Assembly: GCA_017552715.1 (NCBI GenBank)
Contig: JAFZOW010000092.1
Coordinates: forward strand, 1-58,217
Origin: Lachnospiraceae bacterium
Lineage (GTDB): Bacteria > Bacillota > Clostridia > Lachnospirales > Lachnospiraceae
Reading direction: 5' to 3'
DNA: 58,217 bases
Part shown: one piece after another, positions 50,074-57,874 of the stretch
Numbering within the stretch: the first letter of the stretch is position 1
Layout of the letters: the number at the start of each line of letters is the position of its first letter
The notes under the pieces: generated by a model
Database searches by the model: none
Told to the model about the DNA's origin: nothing
What the model saw: the letters and a program-made list of their open reading frames with translations, nothing else
Position numbers and translations under genes: made by a program

Positions 50074-50823
50074 TTACGCCATGTCTCTTTTATTCAGCCC
50101 CATGCTCCCGCACCCGGCAGAAAGCAGGATGATGCACAGGGAGATCAGCAGCTGCGGCAGCACTCCCGGACCGGCTTCGGGATCCACGATCCCCAGGCTG
50201 ACCGCCCACTGTCCCACAACATTGATGTTATAAATGATCGCTACGATGGGGCGTGCAGCGGTGTCCGCCGCAGTCATAACGGCAAAATTCCCGATCAGGA
50301 AGCCATTCACGCACAGGTTCAGCAGGAGGTAGCAGAAGATCACGCTGCGTACGGGTTTCACCAGCCGGAATGAAAGAGTATAGACCAGACTGATATATCC
50401 GGCCATGGCTGCCAGCATGATGAACATATGCCCCCAGTCTCCGGCCAGCGGTGCGGCACCTGCCGCAAAGCCTCCGATCAGATGCACCAGCCACATGAGC
50501 AGAACACTGCTCAGCTGAGCCAGCAGGCCGCTGAAAAAGATCTGCTTCTGGGAATAGCCTGCGATCAGGCGGTTGCGCATAACCCCGTCTCCGTATTCAT
50601 TGCAGATGAGCAGAGGGATATATACGGTATAAAATACTATGATGGCGATGCTTACAAAGCACATCCTTTCTGCGGCTGTCATACGCAGTATCATATCGGC
50701 GATCCGGATCTTCCCTGCTGTAAAAAAGAAGGTAACTACCAGGGCGATGGCCAGTCCCGCCAGATAGATGAGGCTCCTGCTCATTCTTCGTATATTGCTG
50801 AAATATAGATTTTTCATGGTCAT
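50074..50823 (-). CDS. ABC-2 type permease, second cassette, second subunit
   Basis: A 249-residue membrane protein with six helices. The loop GDGVMRNRLIAGYSQKQIFFS between helices 2 and 3 parallels that of its neighbour (SDGIITNKLCSGAKRREIFFS), typical of BcrB/LanE/LanG permeases. The ATG at 50823 overlaps the stop of the first permease (ATGA) and has AAAGGAG upstream. It pairs with the protein at 50820 under the ATPase at 51583. Confidence 0.87.
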   Translation of the reverse strand: MTMKNLYFSNIRRMSRSLIYLAGLAIALVVTFFFTAGKIRIADMILRMTAAERMCFVSIAIIVFYTVYIPLLICNEYGDGVMRNRLIAGYSQKQIFFSGLLAQLSSVLLMWLVHLIGGFAAGAAPLAGDWGHMFIMLAAMAGYISLVYTLSFRLVKPVRSVIFCYLLLNLCVNGFLIGNFAVMTAADTAARPIVAIIYNINVVGQWAVSLGIVDPEAGPGVLPQLLISLCIILLSAGCGSMGLNKRDMA

Positions 50824-51590
50824 CGTATCTCCTTTTTCCTAAATAAGATCAAGCCTGCTGCCAGCGAGATCAGAATGCATCCCAGACAGCCGGCCAGGGC
50901 AGCGGCCATATCCCACCTGGGCGTTCCCCCGAAATGGGAGTATGGTATGTACTTGTCATAGAACGTATACAGCGATAATTTCGTTCCGCTGAGCATACAT
51001 CTTCCGGAGGTAGGATAAAGCTTATCCATCACCTCAAAGCCTGCCAGCTTGCAGAGGAATGCGATCCCCAGTCCCACTATATAGCTTACGCTCTTCCCTC
51101 CCAGGATCATGATCAGAGCCGAGGAAAACACCGCAACCGCGGCAGAGGCGATCAAAAGCTCCAGGAAGGAATCCGCCATTTCCGCAAGGGTCAGATTGTA
51201 AAAGCCTTCCCCGAAGAGAACCGCTGCCAGCAGCCCAGACAGCTGGGCGGCCGCACTCATAACAGCGGAAAGCTGCAGGGCGTTGATCATCAGGGAGAAA
51301 AATATCTCCCGGCGCTTTGCCCCGCTGCAGAGTTTATTGGTGATGATCCCGTCCGAATACTCCTGTGTGAAGATCAGCAGCGTGGCAGCCGTCACCGCAA
51401 AGCTCGCGATCCCGGGGTAGACCGCCAGGATCTCCTCCGCATACAGCCCTTCCCCGGGCAGCACGTATTTCAGGAGCAGCCACATCAGGAAGGCATAACC
51501 CCACTGATAAGCGATGCATGCCCCCATGCAGAGCCTCAGTCCCTTGCTGAGAAGCATGGCTCTTGTATCCGCATACAACATCCTAAGCAT
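50820..51590 (-). CDS. ABC-2 type permease, second cassette, first subunit
   Basis: A 256-residue membrane protein with six helices and the loop YSDGIITNKLCSGAKRREIF. I chose ATG 51590 (MLRMLYADTRAML), which overlaps the ATPase stop by eight bases and uses the GGGGGGG run of the ATPase end as ribosome site. The frame stays open another 30 codons inside the ATPase, without membrane character. Confidence 0.87.
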   Translation of the reverse strand: MLRMLYADTRAMLLSKGLRLCMGACIAYQWGYAFLMWLLLKYVLPGEGLYAEEILAVYPGIASFAVTAATLLIFTQEYSDGIITNKLCSGAKRREIFFSLMINALQLSAVMSAAAQLSGLLAAVLFGEGFYNLTLAEMADSFLELLIASAAVAVFSSALIMILGGKSVSYIVGLGIAFLCKLAGFEVMDKLYPTSGRCMLSGTKLSLYTFYDKYIPYSHFGGTPRWDMAAALAGCLGCILISLAAGLILFRKKEIR

Positions 51591-52500
51591 TCTTCTGCCC
51601 CCCCAGGAGTTCCAGATAAAAGGCTTCCAGGCTTTCATCATGCTCTTCCATGGTGATGATGGCGGTGCCCTCCTCCTCAAAGGCCCTGGCCAGCTCGGAA
51701 AAGTTCATCTCCGCATATACATCAGCGCTGTTCCCGTCCAGGATCTTGTATTCGAAGCCCTTCTTCTCCATGACCCGCACCAGGGCCTGGATATCACTGA
51801 CCTTCATACGCACGGACTTGCGGCATTCCTTCTTCAGTTCCTCCGCACTCATCTCCCGTACGATCACGCCCTTATCTATGAAACCGTAATGGGTGGCCAG
51901 TCGGGAAAGCTCATCCAGTATATGACTGGAGATCAGGAAGGTGATCCCCTTATCCCGGTTCAGCTTAAGGATCAGTTCGCGTATATCGATGATCCCCTGA
52001 GGGTCCAGACCGTTGGTAGGCTCATCTAAGATGATAAAATCGGGATCACCGCACAAAGCGATGGCGATCCCCAGTCTCTGGCGCATTCCGAGGGAAAAGT
52101 TTCTGGCCTTTTTCTTTGCGGTATCCGCCAGGCCCACCAGCTCCAGCAGCTCATCCACCCCTTTATAGTCGGGCAGTCCCATCATCAGGCACTGCTGGAT
52201 CAGATTGTCCCTGGCGGACATATCCTTATAAAAAGCCGGGGATTCCACCACCGCTCCCATACGCCGTCTGGCTTTTGATATCTGCGCATCGTCATTCTTA
52301 TAACCCATGAGCGTAAAGGAACCGCTGCCCGGGCTCTGCAGCCCGCAGATCAGGCGGATCAGGGTCGTCTTGCCGGCCCCGTTCTTTCCCACAAAACCAT
52401 AGATCGAACCCCGGGGGATCTCCATGTTCACACCCCGTAGGGCCGGAAATCTTCCGTAGTTCTTACACAGAGCTTCGCTTTTAAACAGAGTATCCATCAA
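51583..52500 (-). CDS. BcrA/LanF-type ABC ATPase, second cassette
   Basis: A 305-residue ATPase, the same length as the one at 29733 and clearly its paralogue. Walker A GKNGAGKTT, signature NFSLGMRQRLGIAIAL, Walker B FIILDEPTNGLDPQG and switch SSHILDELSRL are intact. The C-terminal accessory domain ends EAFYLELLGGQ. The ATG at 52500 follows GAGAGGAG. Four direct repeats directly upstream are likely regulator sites, so the transporter can be induced separately from the regulator gene. Confidence 0.94.
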   Translation of the reverse strand: MMDTLFKSEALCKNYGRFPALRGVNMEIPRGSIYGFVGKNGAGKTTLIRLICGLQSPGSGSFTLMGYKNDDAQISKARRRMGAVVESPAFYKDMSARDNLIQQCLMMGLPDYKGVDELLELVGLADTAKKKARNFSLGMRQRLGIAIALCGDPDFIILDEPTNGLDPQGIIDIRELILKLNRDKGITFLISSHILDELSRLATHYGFIDKGVIVREMSAEELKKECRKSVRMKVSDIQALVRVMEKKGFEYKILDGNSADVYAEMNFSELARAFEEEGTAIITMEEHDESLEAFYLELLGGQKNA

Positions 52501-52543
52501 AAAACTCTCCTCTCTTTCTGATAACGGAAGAATAACACAGGAG

Positions 52544-52585
52544 GGTCAAGAATACGTTCAGGAAATGGTCAGGATTTGGTCAAGA
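52544..52585 (-). promoter_or_regulatory. Four direct repeats at 11-12 bp spacing upstream of the ABC ATPase
   Basis: Read on the plus strand, GGTCAAGA (52544), GTTCAGGA (52556), GGTCAGGA (52567) and GGTCAAGA (52578) are direct repeats spaced 12, 11 and 11 bases. On the minus strand they read TC[CT]TGA[AC]C and the last also resembles a -35 (TTGACC). One-turn spacing on one face of the helix is the pattern of OmpR-type regulators. The array abuts the stop of the regulator gene at 52587. Confidence 0.6.
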
Positions 52586-52586
52586 T

Positions 52587-53261
52587 TTATGACAGAAAGC
52601 GGAAACCGATGCCATACACCGCTTCGATATGGTCACGGCCGTCCAGGGTCTCCAGTTTTTTGCGGATATTACTGACATGCTGCTTTAAGGAACGCTCCGT
52701 GCAATCCGGAGTGCTCTCGCTTATACGGTCCAGTATGGTATTGCGGCCCACCGGCCGGCCGTCATTCTGCATCAGGATATTCAGGATCGCAGCCTCCGTC
52801 CGGGTCAGGGCCACCTCTTTATCTTCCTTTTTCGCCAGCATCAGCTCGGCATCCAGGCACAGCTCACCCACACGCAGCTCATGCTGCCCGCTCTCCGGCG
52901 CCGCCAGGGCTGCCAGACGCAGGATAGCACCTACACGGGCCAGTACCTCCGATACCGCAAAAGGCTTGGCGATATAATCGCTGGCTCCTTCACTGAGCAG
53001 CTTTACCTTATGCTCGGTCTCGGAGCGGGCACTCATGATGATCACGGGGATCCCTTCGATCTTTTTCAGCAGTTCCTCGCCGCTCATCCCCGGCAGCATC
53101 AGATCCAGAAGGATCAGGTCGGGACGGCTCTTTTCCAGCAGAAGCACTGCTTCCGTCCCGGACCAGGCGCGCAGGACCCGGTAACCCTCCAGGCCCAGCG
53201 CCTCCTCCAGCAGATCCCCGATATGCATATCATCATCTACGATCAGTATTGTTTTCTGCAT
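52587..53261 (-). CDS. OmpR-family response regulator of the second ABC cassette
   Basis: A 224-residue regulator. Acidic cluster VDDDMHIGD, phosphoacceptor Asp in LILLDLMLPGMSG and Lys in YIAKPFAVSE mark the receiver. The winged helix ends LKQHVSNIRKKLETLDG and AVYGIGFRFLS. The ATG at 53261 has no clear ribosome site. Its leader is interrupted 14 bases upstream by the MITE copy C, so its native promoter may have been displaced. It is the first gene of the regulator-ATPase-permease-permease-esterase-kinase operon. Confidence 0.92.
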   Translation of the reverse strand: MQKTILIVDDDMHIGDLLEEALGLEGYRVLRAWSGTEAVLLLEKSRPDLILLDLMLPGMSGEELLKKIEGIPVIIMSARSETEHKVKLLSEGASDYIAKPFAVSEVLARVGAILRLAALAAPESGQHELRVGELCLDAELMLAKKEDKEVALTRTEAAILNILMQNDGRPVGRNTILDRISESTPDCTERSLKQHVSNIRKKLETLDGRDHIEAVYGIGFRFLS

Positions 53262-53274
53262 TGTTTCATTCAGA

Positions 53275-53408
53275 GTAACTGTTCAGAATACCGCGAGGGT
53301 GAGCTTGCGAATCCCGAGTTTAACGGCGATTTGTCCATCGGCGAAGCCGATTATGCATGGACAAATCGCGTATCTATTCAGAATCACAAGGCGGTTCTGA
53401 ATAGATAC
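53275..53408 (+). mobile_element. MITE-like palindromic element, copy C
   Basis: 134 bp, the same length as copy B and about 96% identical to it in reverse. It has terminal inverted repeats (GTAACTGTTCAGAA at the left; TTCTGAATAGATAC at the right), the invariant leader, the 13-bp stem with inner CGGC-GAA-GCCG, and the terminal hairpin. Flanks CATTCAGA (53267-53274) and CTTTCAGG (53409-53416) match at six of eight, a possible aged target duplication. It sits between the dehydrogenase 3' end and the regulator start. Confidence 0.82.
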
Positions 53409-53433
53409 CTTTCAGGAATGTGGTGACGTATCT

Positions 53434-54423
53434 TCAGGCCACGTCGTTACCCGTGCGCTTCCCTTCCGCTGCATCCATCAGGTTCTGCAGGGTGGTCTCG
53501 GCTATGGCGGCCAGTGCCTCCATGGTATAGAAGCCCTGGTGGGAAGTTATCATCACGTTGGGGAAGGAAAGGAGTCTTGCCGTAACGGAATGCATCATGA
53601 TCTCGTCGGACATATCCTCGTATACATTGCCGGTCTCCTCCTCATACACATCCAGGCCCACACCCAGGAACTTCTTAAGCCTTATCCCTTCGATCAGCTC
53701 ATCGGTATCCACCAGTCCGCCGCGGGAGGTATTGACCAGGATCACTCCGTCCTTCATCTTTTTGATGCTCTCCAGATTGATCATGTGATAGGTATTGTCC
53801 ATCAGCGGGCAGTGCAGGGAGATCAGATCACTCTGGGCAAGGAGCTCATCCAGGGACACATATTCCACGAAATCCTTCAGGCTCTCGTTCTGGTATACAT
53901 CGTAGGCGATGACACGCATGCCGAAGCCTCTGCAGATCCGGCACATGGCCGCGCCGATCTTACCGGTTCCCACGATACCCGCGGTCTTCTGATAGAAGTT
54001 CACACCCCGCAGTCCCTTTAAGGTGTAGTCGTTCTCACGCACCTTATTGTAGGCCTTGTACAGCCTGCGGTTCACCGCCATAGCCAGAGCCATGGCATGC
54101 TCCGCCACCGCTTCCGGGGAATAACCGGGAACACGCTTCACGATGATCCCCAGCTCCTTTGCCTTTTCCGTATCCACGTTATTGAAGCCGGCGCAGCGCA
54201 TGAGCACGGTCTTAACACCGCCCTCTTTAAGGATCGTAAGGGTATCCGCCCCCACATCCGCGCTTACGAAGGCACAGATGGCATCGTAGCCGGCGGCCAG
54301 AGCCGCGGTGCGGGGCTCCAGCTCATGGGCGATGTAGTCGATCTCGATCCCGGGAAAGTTTTCCTTCACCGGATCAAAGGAACGTCTGTCGTATTCTTTT
54401 ACAGCATAAAACAACATTTTCAT
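53434..54423 (-). CDS. D-lactate dehydrogenase-type 2-hydroxyacid dehydrogenase
   Basis: A 329-residue NAD-dependent enzyme that most likely reduces pyruvate to D-lactate in fermentation. The nucleotide loop is GIVGTGKIG, the substrate-binding Arg lies in VNTSRGGLVDTDEL and the catalytic His in TSHQGFYTMEAL. The opening MKMLFYAVKEYDRRSFD is typical of LdhA-like D-lactate dehydrogenases rather than phosphoglycerate dehydrogenases. I chose ATG 54423 because AAGGAGG lies nine bases upstream. It follows the AICAR transformylase by 20 bases and may be on the purine message. Confidence 0.9.
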   Translation of the reverse strand: MKMLFYAVKEYDRRSFDPVKENFPGIEIDYIAHELEPRTAALAAGYDAICAFVSADVGADTLTILKEGGVKTVLMRCAGFNNVDTEKAKELGIIVKRVPGYSPEAVAEHAMALAMAVNRRLYKAYNKVRENDYTLKGLRGVNFYQKTAGIVGTGKIGAAMCRICRGFGMRVIAYDVYQNESLKDFVEYVSLDELLAQSDLISLHCPLMDNTYHMINLESIKKMKDGVILVNTSRGGLVDTDELIEGIRLKKFLGVGLDVYEEETGNVYEDMSDEIMMHSVTARLLSFPNVMITSHQGFYTMEALAAIAETTLQNLMDAAEGKRTGNDVA

Positions 54424-54443
54424 AAGCGGGCCCCTCCTTAAGA

Positions 54444-55622
54444 TCAATGATGGAAAAGTCTGATACCTGTGAAGCACATCACCATGCCCAGTCTGTCGCA
54501 GGCATCGATCACATCCTGATCCCGCTTGGAGCCGCCGGGCTGTGCCACATATTTCACGCCGGAACGGCCGGCACGCTCGATATTGTCACTGAAGGGGAAG
54601 AAGGCATCCGAACCCAGAGCCACATCCGTCATCTGCGCCAGCCAATTCTGCTTGGCTTCCCTGGTGAACACCTCGGGACGGGTCTTGAAGGTCTTCTGCC
54701 AGACCTCGTCTCCCAGCACATCCAGGTAGTCCTCACCAATGTACAGGTCGATGGCATTGTCACGGTCCGCACGGCTGATGCCGTCCACGAAATCCAGTCC
54801 CAGCACCTGGGGAGACTGGCGCAGCAGCCAGTTATCCGCCTTGGAACCTGCCAGGCGGGTGCAGTGGATACGGGACTGCTGCCCCGCACCGATACCGATG
54901 GCCTGTCCTCCCTTGGCATAGCAGACGGAATTGGACTGGGTATACTTCAGGGTGATCAGCGCGATCAGCAGGTCGATAGCCGCCTGCTCCGGCAGATCCT
55001 TATTCTGTGTTACGATGTTTTCCAAAAGCTCTTTATTGATGGGCAGTTCGTTGCGGCCCTGCTCAAAAGTGATGCCGAAAACATCCTTATGCTCCACACT
55101 CTGGGGCACGTAATCCGGATCGATCTTTATCACGTTATAGGCACCTTTTTTCTTGCCCTTCAGTATCTCCAGGGCTTCCGGCTCGTAGCCCGGTGCGATG
55201 ATGCCGTCCGAAACCTCCGGCTTGATGAGCTTTGCCGTAGGCACATCACACACATCCGAAAGAGCGATGAAATCCCCGAAGGAACTCATACGGTCCGCTC
55301 CGCGGGCTCTGGCATAGGCGCAGGCCAGAGGGCTTAATTCCGCAGCGGGATCCACGAAATAGATCTTCTTCATCACATCGTCCAGGGCAATTCCCACAGC
55401 CGCACCGGCCGGAGACACATGCTTGAAGGATGTGGCGGCAGGAAGGCCCGTGGCACGCTTCAGCTCCTTCACCAGCTGCCAGCCGTTAAAGGCATCCATG
55501 AAATTGATATAACCGGGGCGGCCGTTTAAAACCTCGATGGGCAGCTCCCGTCCGTCGTTCACAAAGATCCTGGCCGGTACCTGATTGGGGTTACAGCCGT
55601 ATTTCAGTTCCAGTTCCTTCAT
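54444..55622 (-). CDS. Stand-alone AICAR transformylase
   Basis: This enzyme adds the formyl group from 10-formyl-tetrahydrofolate to AICAR, the ninth step of purine synthesis. Its 392 residues match only the C-terminal transformylase half of bifunctional PurH. The opening KYGCNPNQVPA corresponds to the family YGENPHQ-type motif, and the catalytic Lys-His pair is in SFKHVSPAGAAVG. The end TGIRLFHH is the normal PurH end. There is no N-terminal cyclohydrolase (MGS-like) domain and no coding remnant of one: the next gene upstream is a different cyclohydrolase, 15 bases away. The ATG at 55622 has AAAAGGAG upstream. Confidence 0.93.
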   Translation of the reverse strand: MKELELKYGCNPNQVPARIFVNDGRELPIEVLNGRPGYINFMDAFNGWQLVKELKRATGLPAATSFKHVSPAGAAVGIALDDVMKKIYFVDPAAELSPLACAYARARGADRMSSFGDFIALSDVCDVPTAKLIKPEVSDGIIAPGYEPEALEILKGKKKGAYNVIKIDPDYVPQSVEHKDVFGITFEQGRNELPINKELLENIVTQNKDLPEQAAIDLLIALITLKYTQSNSVCYAKGGQAIGIGAGQQSRIHCTRLAGSKADNWLLRQSPQVLGLDFVDGISRADRDNAIDLYIGEDYLDVLGDEVWQKTFKTRPEVFTREAKQNWLAQMTDVALGSDAFFPFSDNIERAGRSGVKYVAQPGGSKRDQDVIDACDRLGMVMCFTGIRLFHH

Positions 55623-55637
55623 CTCTTTCTTCTCCTT

Positions 55638-56354
55638 TTACTTATTCTTGTTAATTATTCGGCTTTCGTATTTTCCGCTTGCGATATCGATGTAGCGTAC
55701 AAAAAGGGAAACCTTGTTCTCCTCGTTCAGTGCATCCCACAGAAGCTTTGCGAAGCCGTCGATATCCGCCTCGGGAATGGCGATGTATTCCGGCTCTCCC
55801 TCAAAGGAAGGCAGGGGATTTCCGTCTCCCATATAGGTATGGATGAAACGGCCTTCGCCCTTGATCGGCTTCTCATAGGCAAAAGTGAAACGGTTGCAGG
55901 AAGAGGCATCGCCGTTGTCGCTCTTTAAGATGGACATGGCATAGCTGTATTTCCCGCCCTCCACATGCATGATGCCGGAAATGCGGGGGGTATAGTTCGG
56001 GCCGTCGGGCTCAAATTCCCGGCAGCGCAGGCTCTGTTCAAAGGTGAGCTGCTTATCCATGCCTTCGTAGATCGTATCGGTCTGGTCTCCGTTGGTCACG
56101 ATGGTCTTGTTGCCCAGCACCCGCACGGGAGCATAGATGATGAGACTGGGATCGGAAAGCTTTGCGGGATCGAAGGCCTGGGTGCGTATGCCTTCCCCGT
56201 CCTCCACGAACACACGGTTACGGCTGTTTTCGCTGCGTCCCATGATGAAGTATGCCGCCACGGCATATTTCCCGCTGGGGGATTCTCCCAGGATGATCCC
56301 CCGCCCCGGATAGGGATTGGAACGGAGCAGTTCTGCGATGTCGTTCTTTTTCAT
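55638..56354 (-). CDS. PurO-type IMP cyclohydrolase
   Basis: The likely product closes the ring of FAICAR to make IMP, the last step of de novo purine synthesis. Its 238 residues match the archaeal-type IMP cyclohydrolase family: NPYPGRGIILGESPSGKYAV and the motif FIMGRSENSRNRVF near the start. This family is unrelated to the cyclohydrolase half of PurH. The adjacent stand-alone transformylase supports the assignment, since together they replace bifunctional PurH. The ATG at 56354 has AAGGAGG upstream. Confidence 0.88.
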   Translation of the reverse strand: MKKNDIAELLRSNPYPGRGIILGESPSGKYAVAAYFIMGRSENSRNRVFVEDGEGIRTQAFDPAKLSDPSLIIYAPVRVLGNKTIVTNGDQTDTIYEGMDKQLTFEQSLRCREFEPDGPNYTPRISGIMHVEGGKYSYAMSILKSDNGDASSCNRFTFAYEKPIKGEGRFIHTYMGDGNPLPSFEGEPEYIAIPEADIDGFAKLLWDALNEENKVSLFVRYIDIASGKYESRIINKNK

Positions 56355-56379
56355 GCTATGCCTCCTTCTATAATGAATA

Positions 56380-57747
56380 TTACATTTTTTTCAGTTCGGA
56401 AAAAGCCAGGGGCAGGGTGATGAGCAGGGTCAGCACATCCGCCACGGTCTGGCTGATCTCCACCCCCGTGATCCCCAGGATCTGCGGCAGCAGCAATATC
56501 ATGGGGATAAAGCAGATGCCGTTGCGGGCCGAGGCCGTGATGGTGGCTTTCACGCCCTTTCCGATGGACTGCAGCATCATATTGCTCATGACCGAAAGGG
56601 CCGACAGGGGCAGTACAACGGTCTGGCAGCGCAGAGCCACGCGGCCCACGGCCACCACATCCGGATCATCCCGGAAGATGGACACCACCTGAGGTGCAAA
56701 GATAAAGCAGATGGATGAGACAACCGCCAGGAAGATAAGTCCCCACTTTACACAGAAGGTGTAGCCTTCCTTCACACGCTTTGTCAGGCCGGCACCGTAA
56801 TTAAAGGAGCAGACGGGCTGATAACCCTGGCCGAAACCGATAAGGGCGCAGGAAAGCAGCATGGCGATACGGCCCACGATGGTCATGCCGGCGATGGCAG
56901 CTTCGCTGCCCCAGATCCCCGCTGCCCGGTTTAATAGCATGGAAGAGATGGCTGCCATACCCTGACGCATCAGGGAAGGGCTGCCTCCGTTGATGACCTC
57001 CAGGATATAATAGCGGTTGATATGCACATCCTTAAAGCGCAGACGTATGTTCTCGCCGCGTCTGGAACCGGCCAGGAGCACGAAGAAGCTGCTGATCTGC
57101 CCGGATATGGTGGCGATGGCCGCACCTTTTACGCCAAGCCCCAGGCCAAGGATCAGCAGGGGATCCAGGATCATGTTCATGGCTGCACCGGTGAGCAGCC
57201 CCACCATGGCATACATGGCACTGCCCTGAAAACGAAGCTGGTTATTGATCACAAACTGGGCCATCATAAAAGGCCCGCCCAGCAGGATGATGCGGGCGTA
57301 GTCCTCCGTCATGACCAGGGTCTGGGGTGAGACATCCCCGGGGGCCAGGAAATGGGCGATGGGTTCGATAAAGATATTACAGATCACAGCCACGATGATA
57401 CCGCTGATCACTGCCATGGCAAAGCCCGTGGAGGCCATCTCGGAAGCCTTTTGGTTCTCGCCTGCTCCCAGCATGCGAGAAAGGAAATTTCCGGAACCGT
57501 GGCCGAAGAAAAAGCCCAGGGCCTGGATGATGGCCATCATGGGGAATACGATCCCCACCGCAGCCGTGGCCTGGGTGGCATTCTCCGGGATCTGCCCCAC
57601 AAAATAGGTGTCCGCAGTATTATAGATGCCCGTCACCAGCATGCTGATGATGGTGGGCACGGAAAGCTCCAGGATGAGCTTGGGCACCGGCACGGTGGTA
57701 AGCCGGGTGCGCCGGTCCATTCCGTTTTTACTGTCACTCTTCTGCAT
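56380..57747 (-). CDS. MATE-family multidrug/Na+ antiporter
   Basis: A 455-residue exporter with twelve predicted helices in two similar halves. The first half contains GIYNTADTYFVGQI and FPMMAIIQALGFFFGHGSGNFLSRMLG, the second FGQGYQPVCSFNYGAG, all typical of MATE transporters of the NorM/DinF-like group. The substrate cannot be told from the sequence. I chose ATG 57747 (MQKSDSKNGMD) because the promoter ends there. An internal ATG at residue 10 (MDRRTRL) is an alternative, and the frame stays open to 57783. It is divergent from the DtxR-type gene, and their promoters are back to back. Confidence 0.93.
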   Translation of the reverse strand: MQKSDSKNGMDRRTRLTTVPVPKLILELSVPTIISMLVTGIYNTADTYFVGQIPENATQATAAVGIVFPMMAIIQALGFFFGHGSGNFLSRMLGAGENQKASEMASTGFAMAVISGIIVAVICNIFIEPIAHFLAPGDVSPQTLVMTEDYARIILLGGPFMMAQFVINNQLRFQGSAMYAMVGLLTGAAMNMILDPLLILGLGLGVKGAAIATISGQISSFFVLLAGSRRGENIRLRFKDVHINRYYILEVINGGSPSLMRQGMAAISSMLLNRAAGIWGSEAAIAGMTIVGRIAMLLSCALIGFGQGYQPVCSFNYGAGLTKRVKEGYTFCVKWGLIFLAVVSSICFIFAPQVVSIFRDDPDVVAVGRVALRCQTVVLPLSALSVMSNMMLQSIGKGVKATITASARNGICFIPMILLLPQILGITGVEISQTVADVLTLLITLPLAFSELKKM

Positions 57748-57754
57748 AGCCAAC

Positions 57755-57783
57755 ATCATACCACAAAGCCGTCCGTCGGGCAA
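57755..57783 (-). promoter_or_regulatory. MATE gene promoter, predicted near-leaderless
   Basis: TTGCCC (57783-57778), 17 bases and TATGAT (57760-57755). Seven bases separate the -10 from ATG 57747, so transcription should begin within a base or two of the start codon. Confidence 0.6.
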
Positions 57784-57790
57784 ACCACTC

Positions 57791-57819
57791 TTGCATTTTA
57801 AGGATGAAAGTGATATATT
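57791..57819 (+). promoter_or_regulatory. Promoter of the DtxR/MntR-like gene
   Basis: TTGCAT (57791-57796), 17 bases and TATATT (57814-57819). Its -35 lies seven bases from the -35 of the divergent MATE promoter, so one bound regulator could affect both. No clear metal-regulator palindrome was found. Confidence 0.6.
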
Positions 57820-57874
57820 CTATCTAATTGCTGTTAGTCACCTGAAACACATATGGAAAAGAAGGAGTACGATC

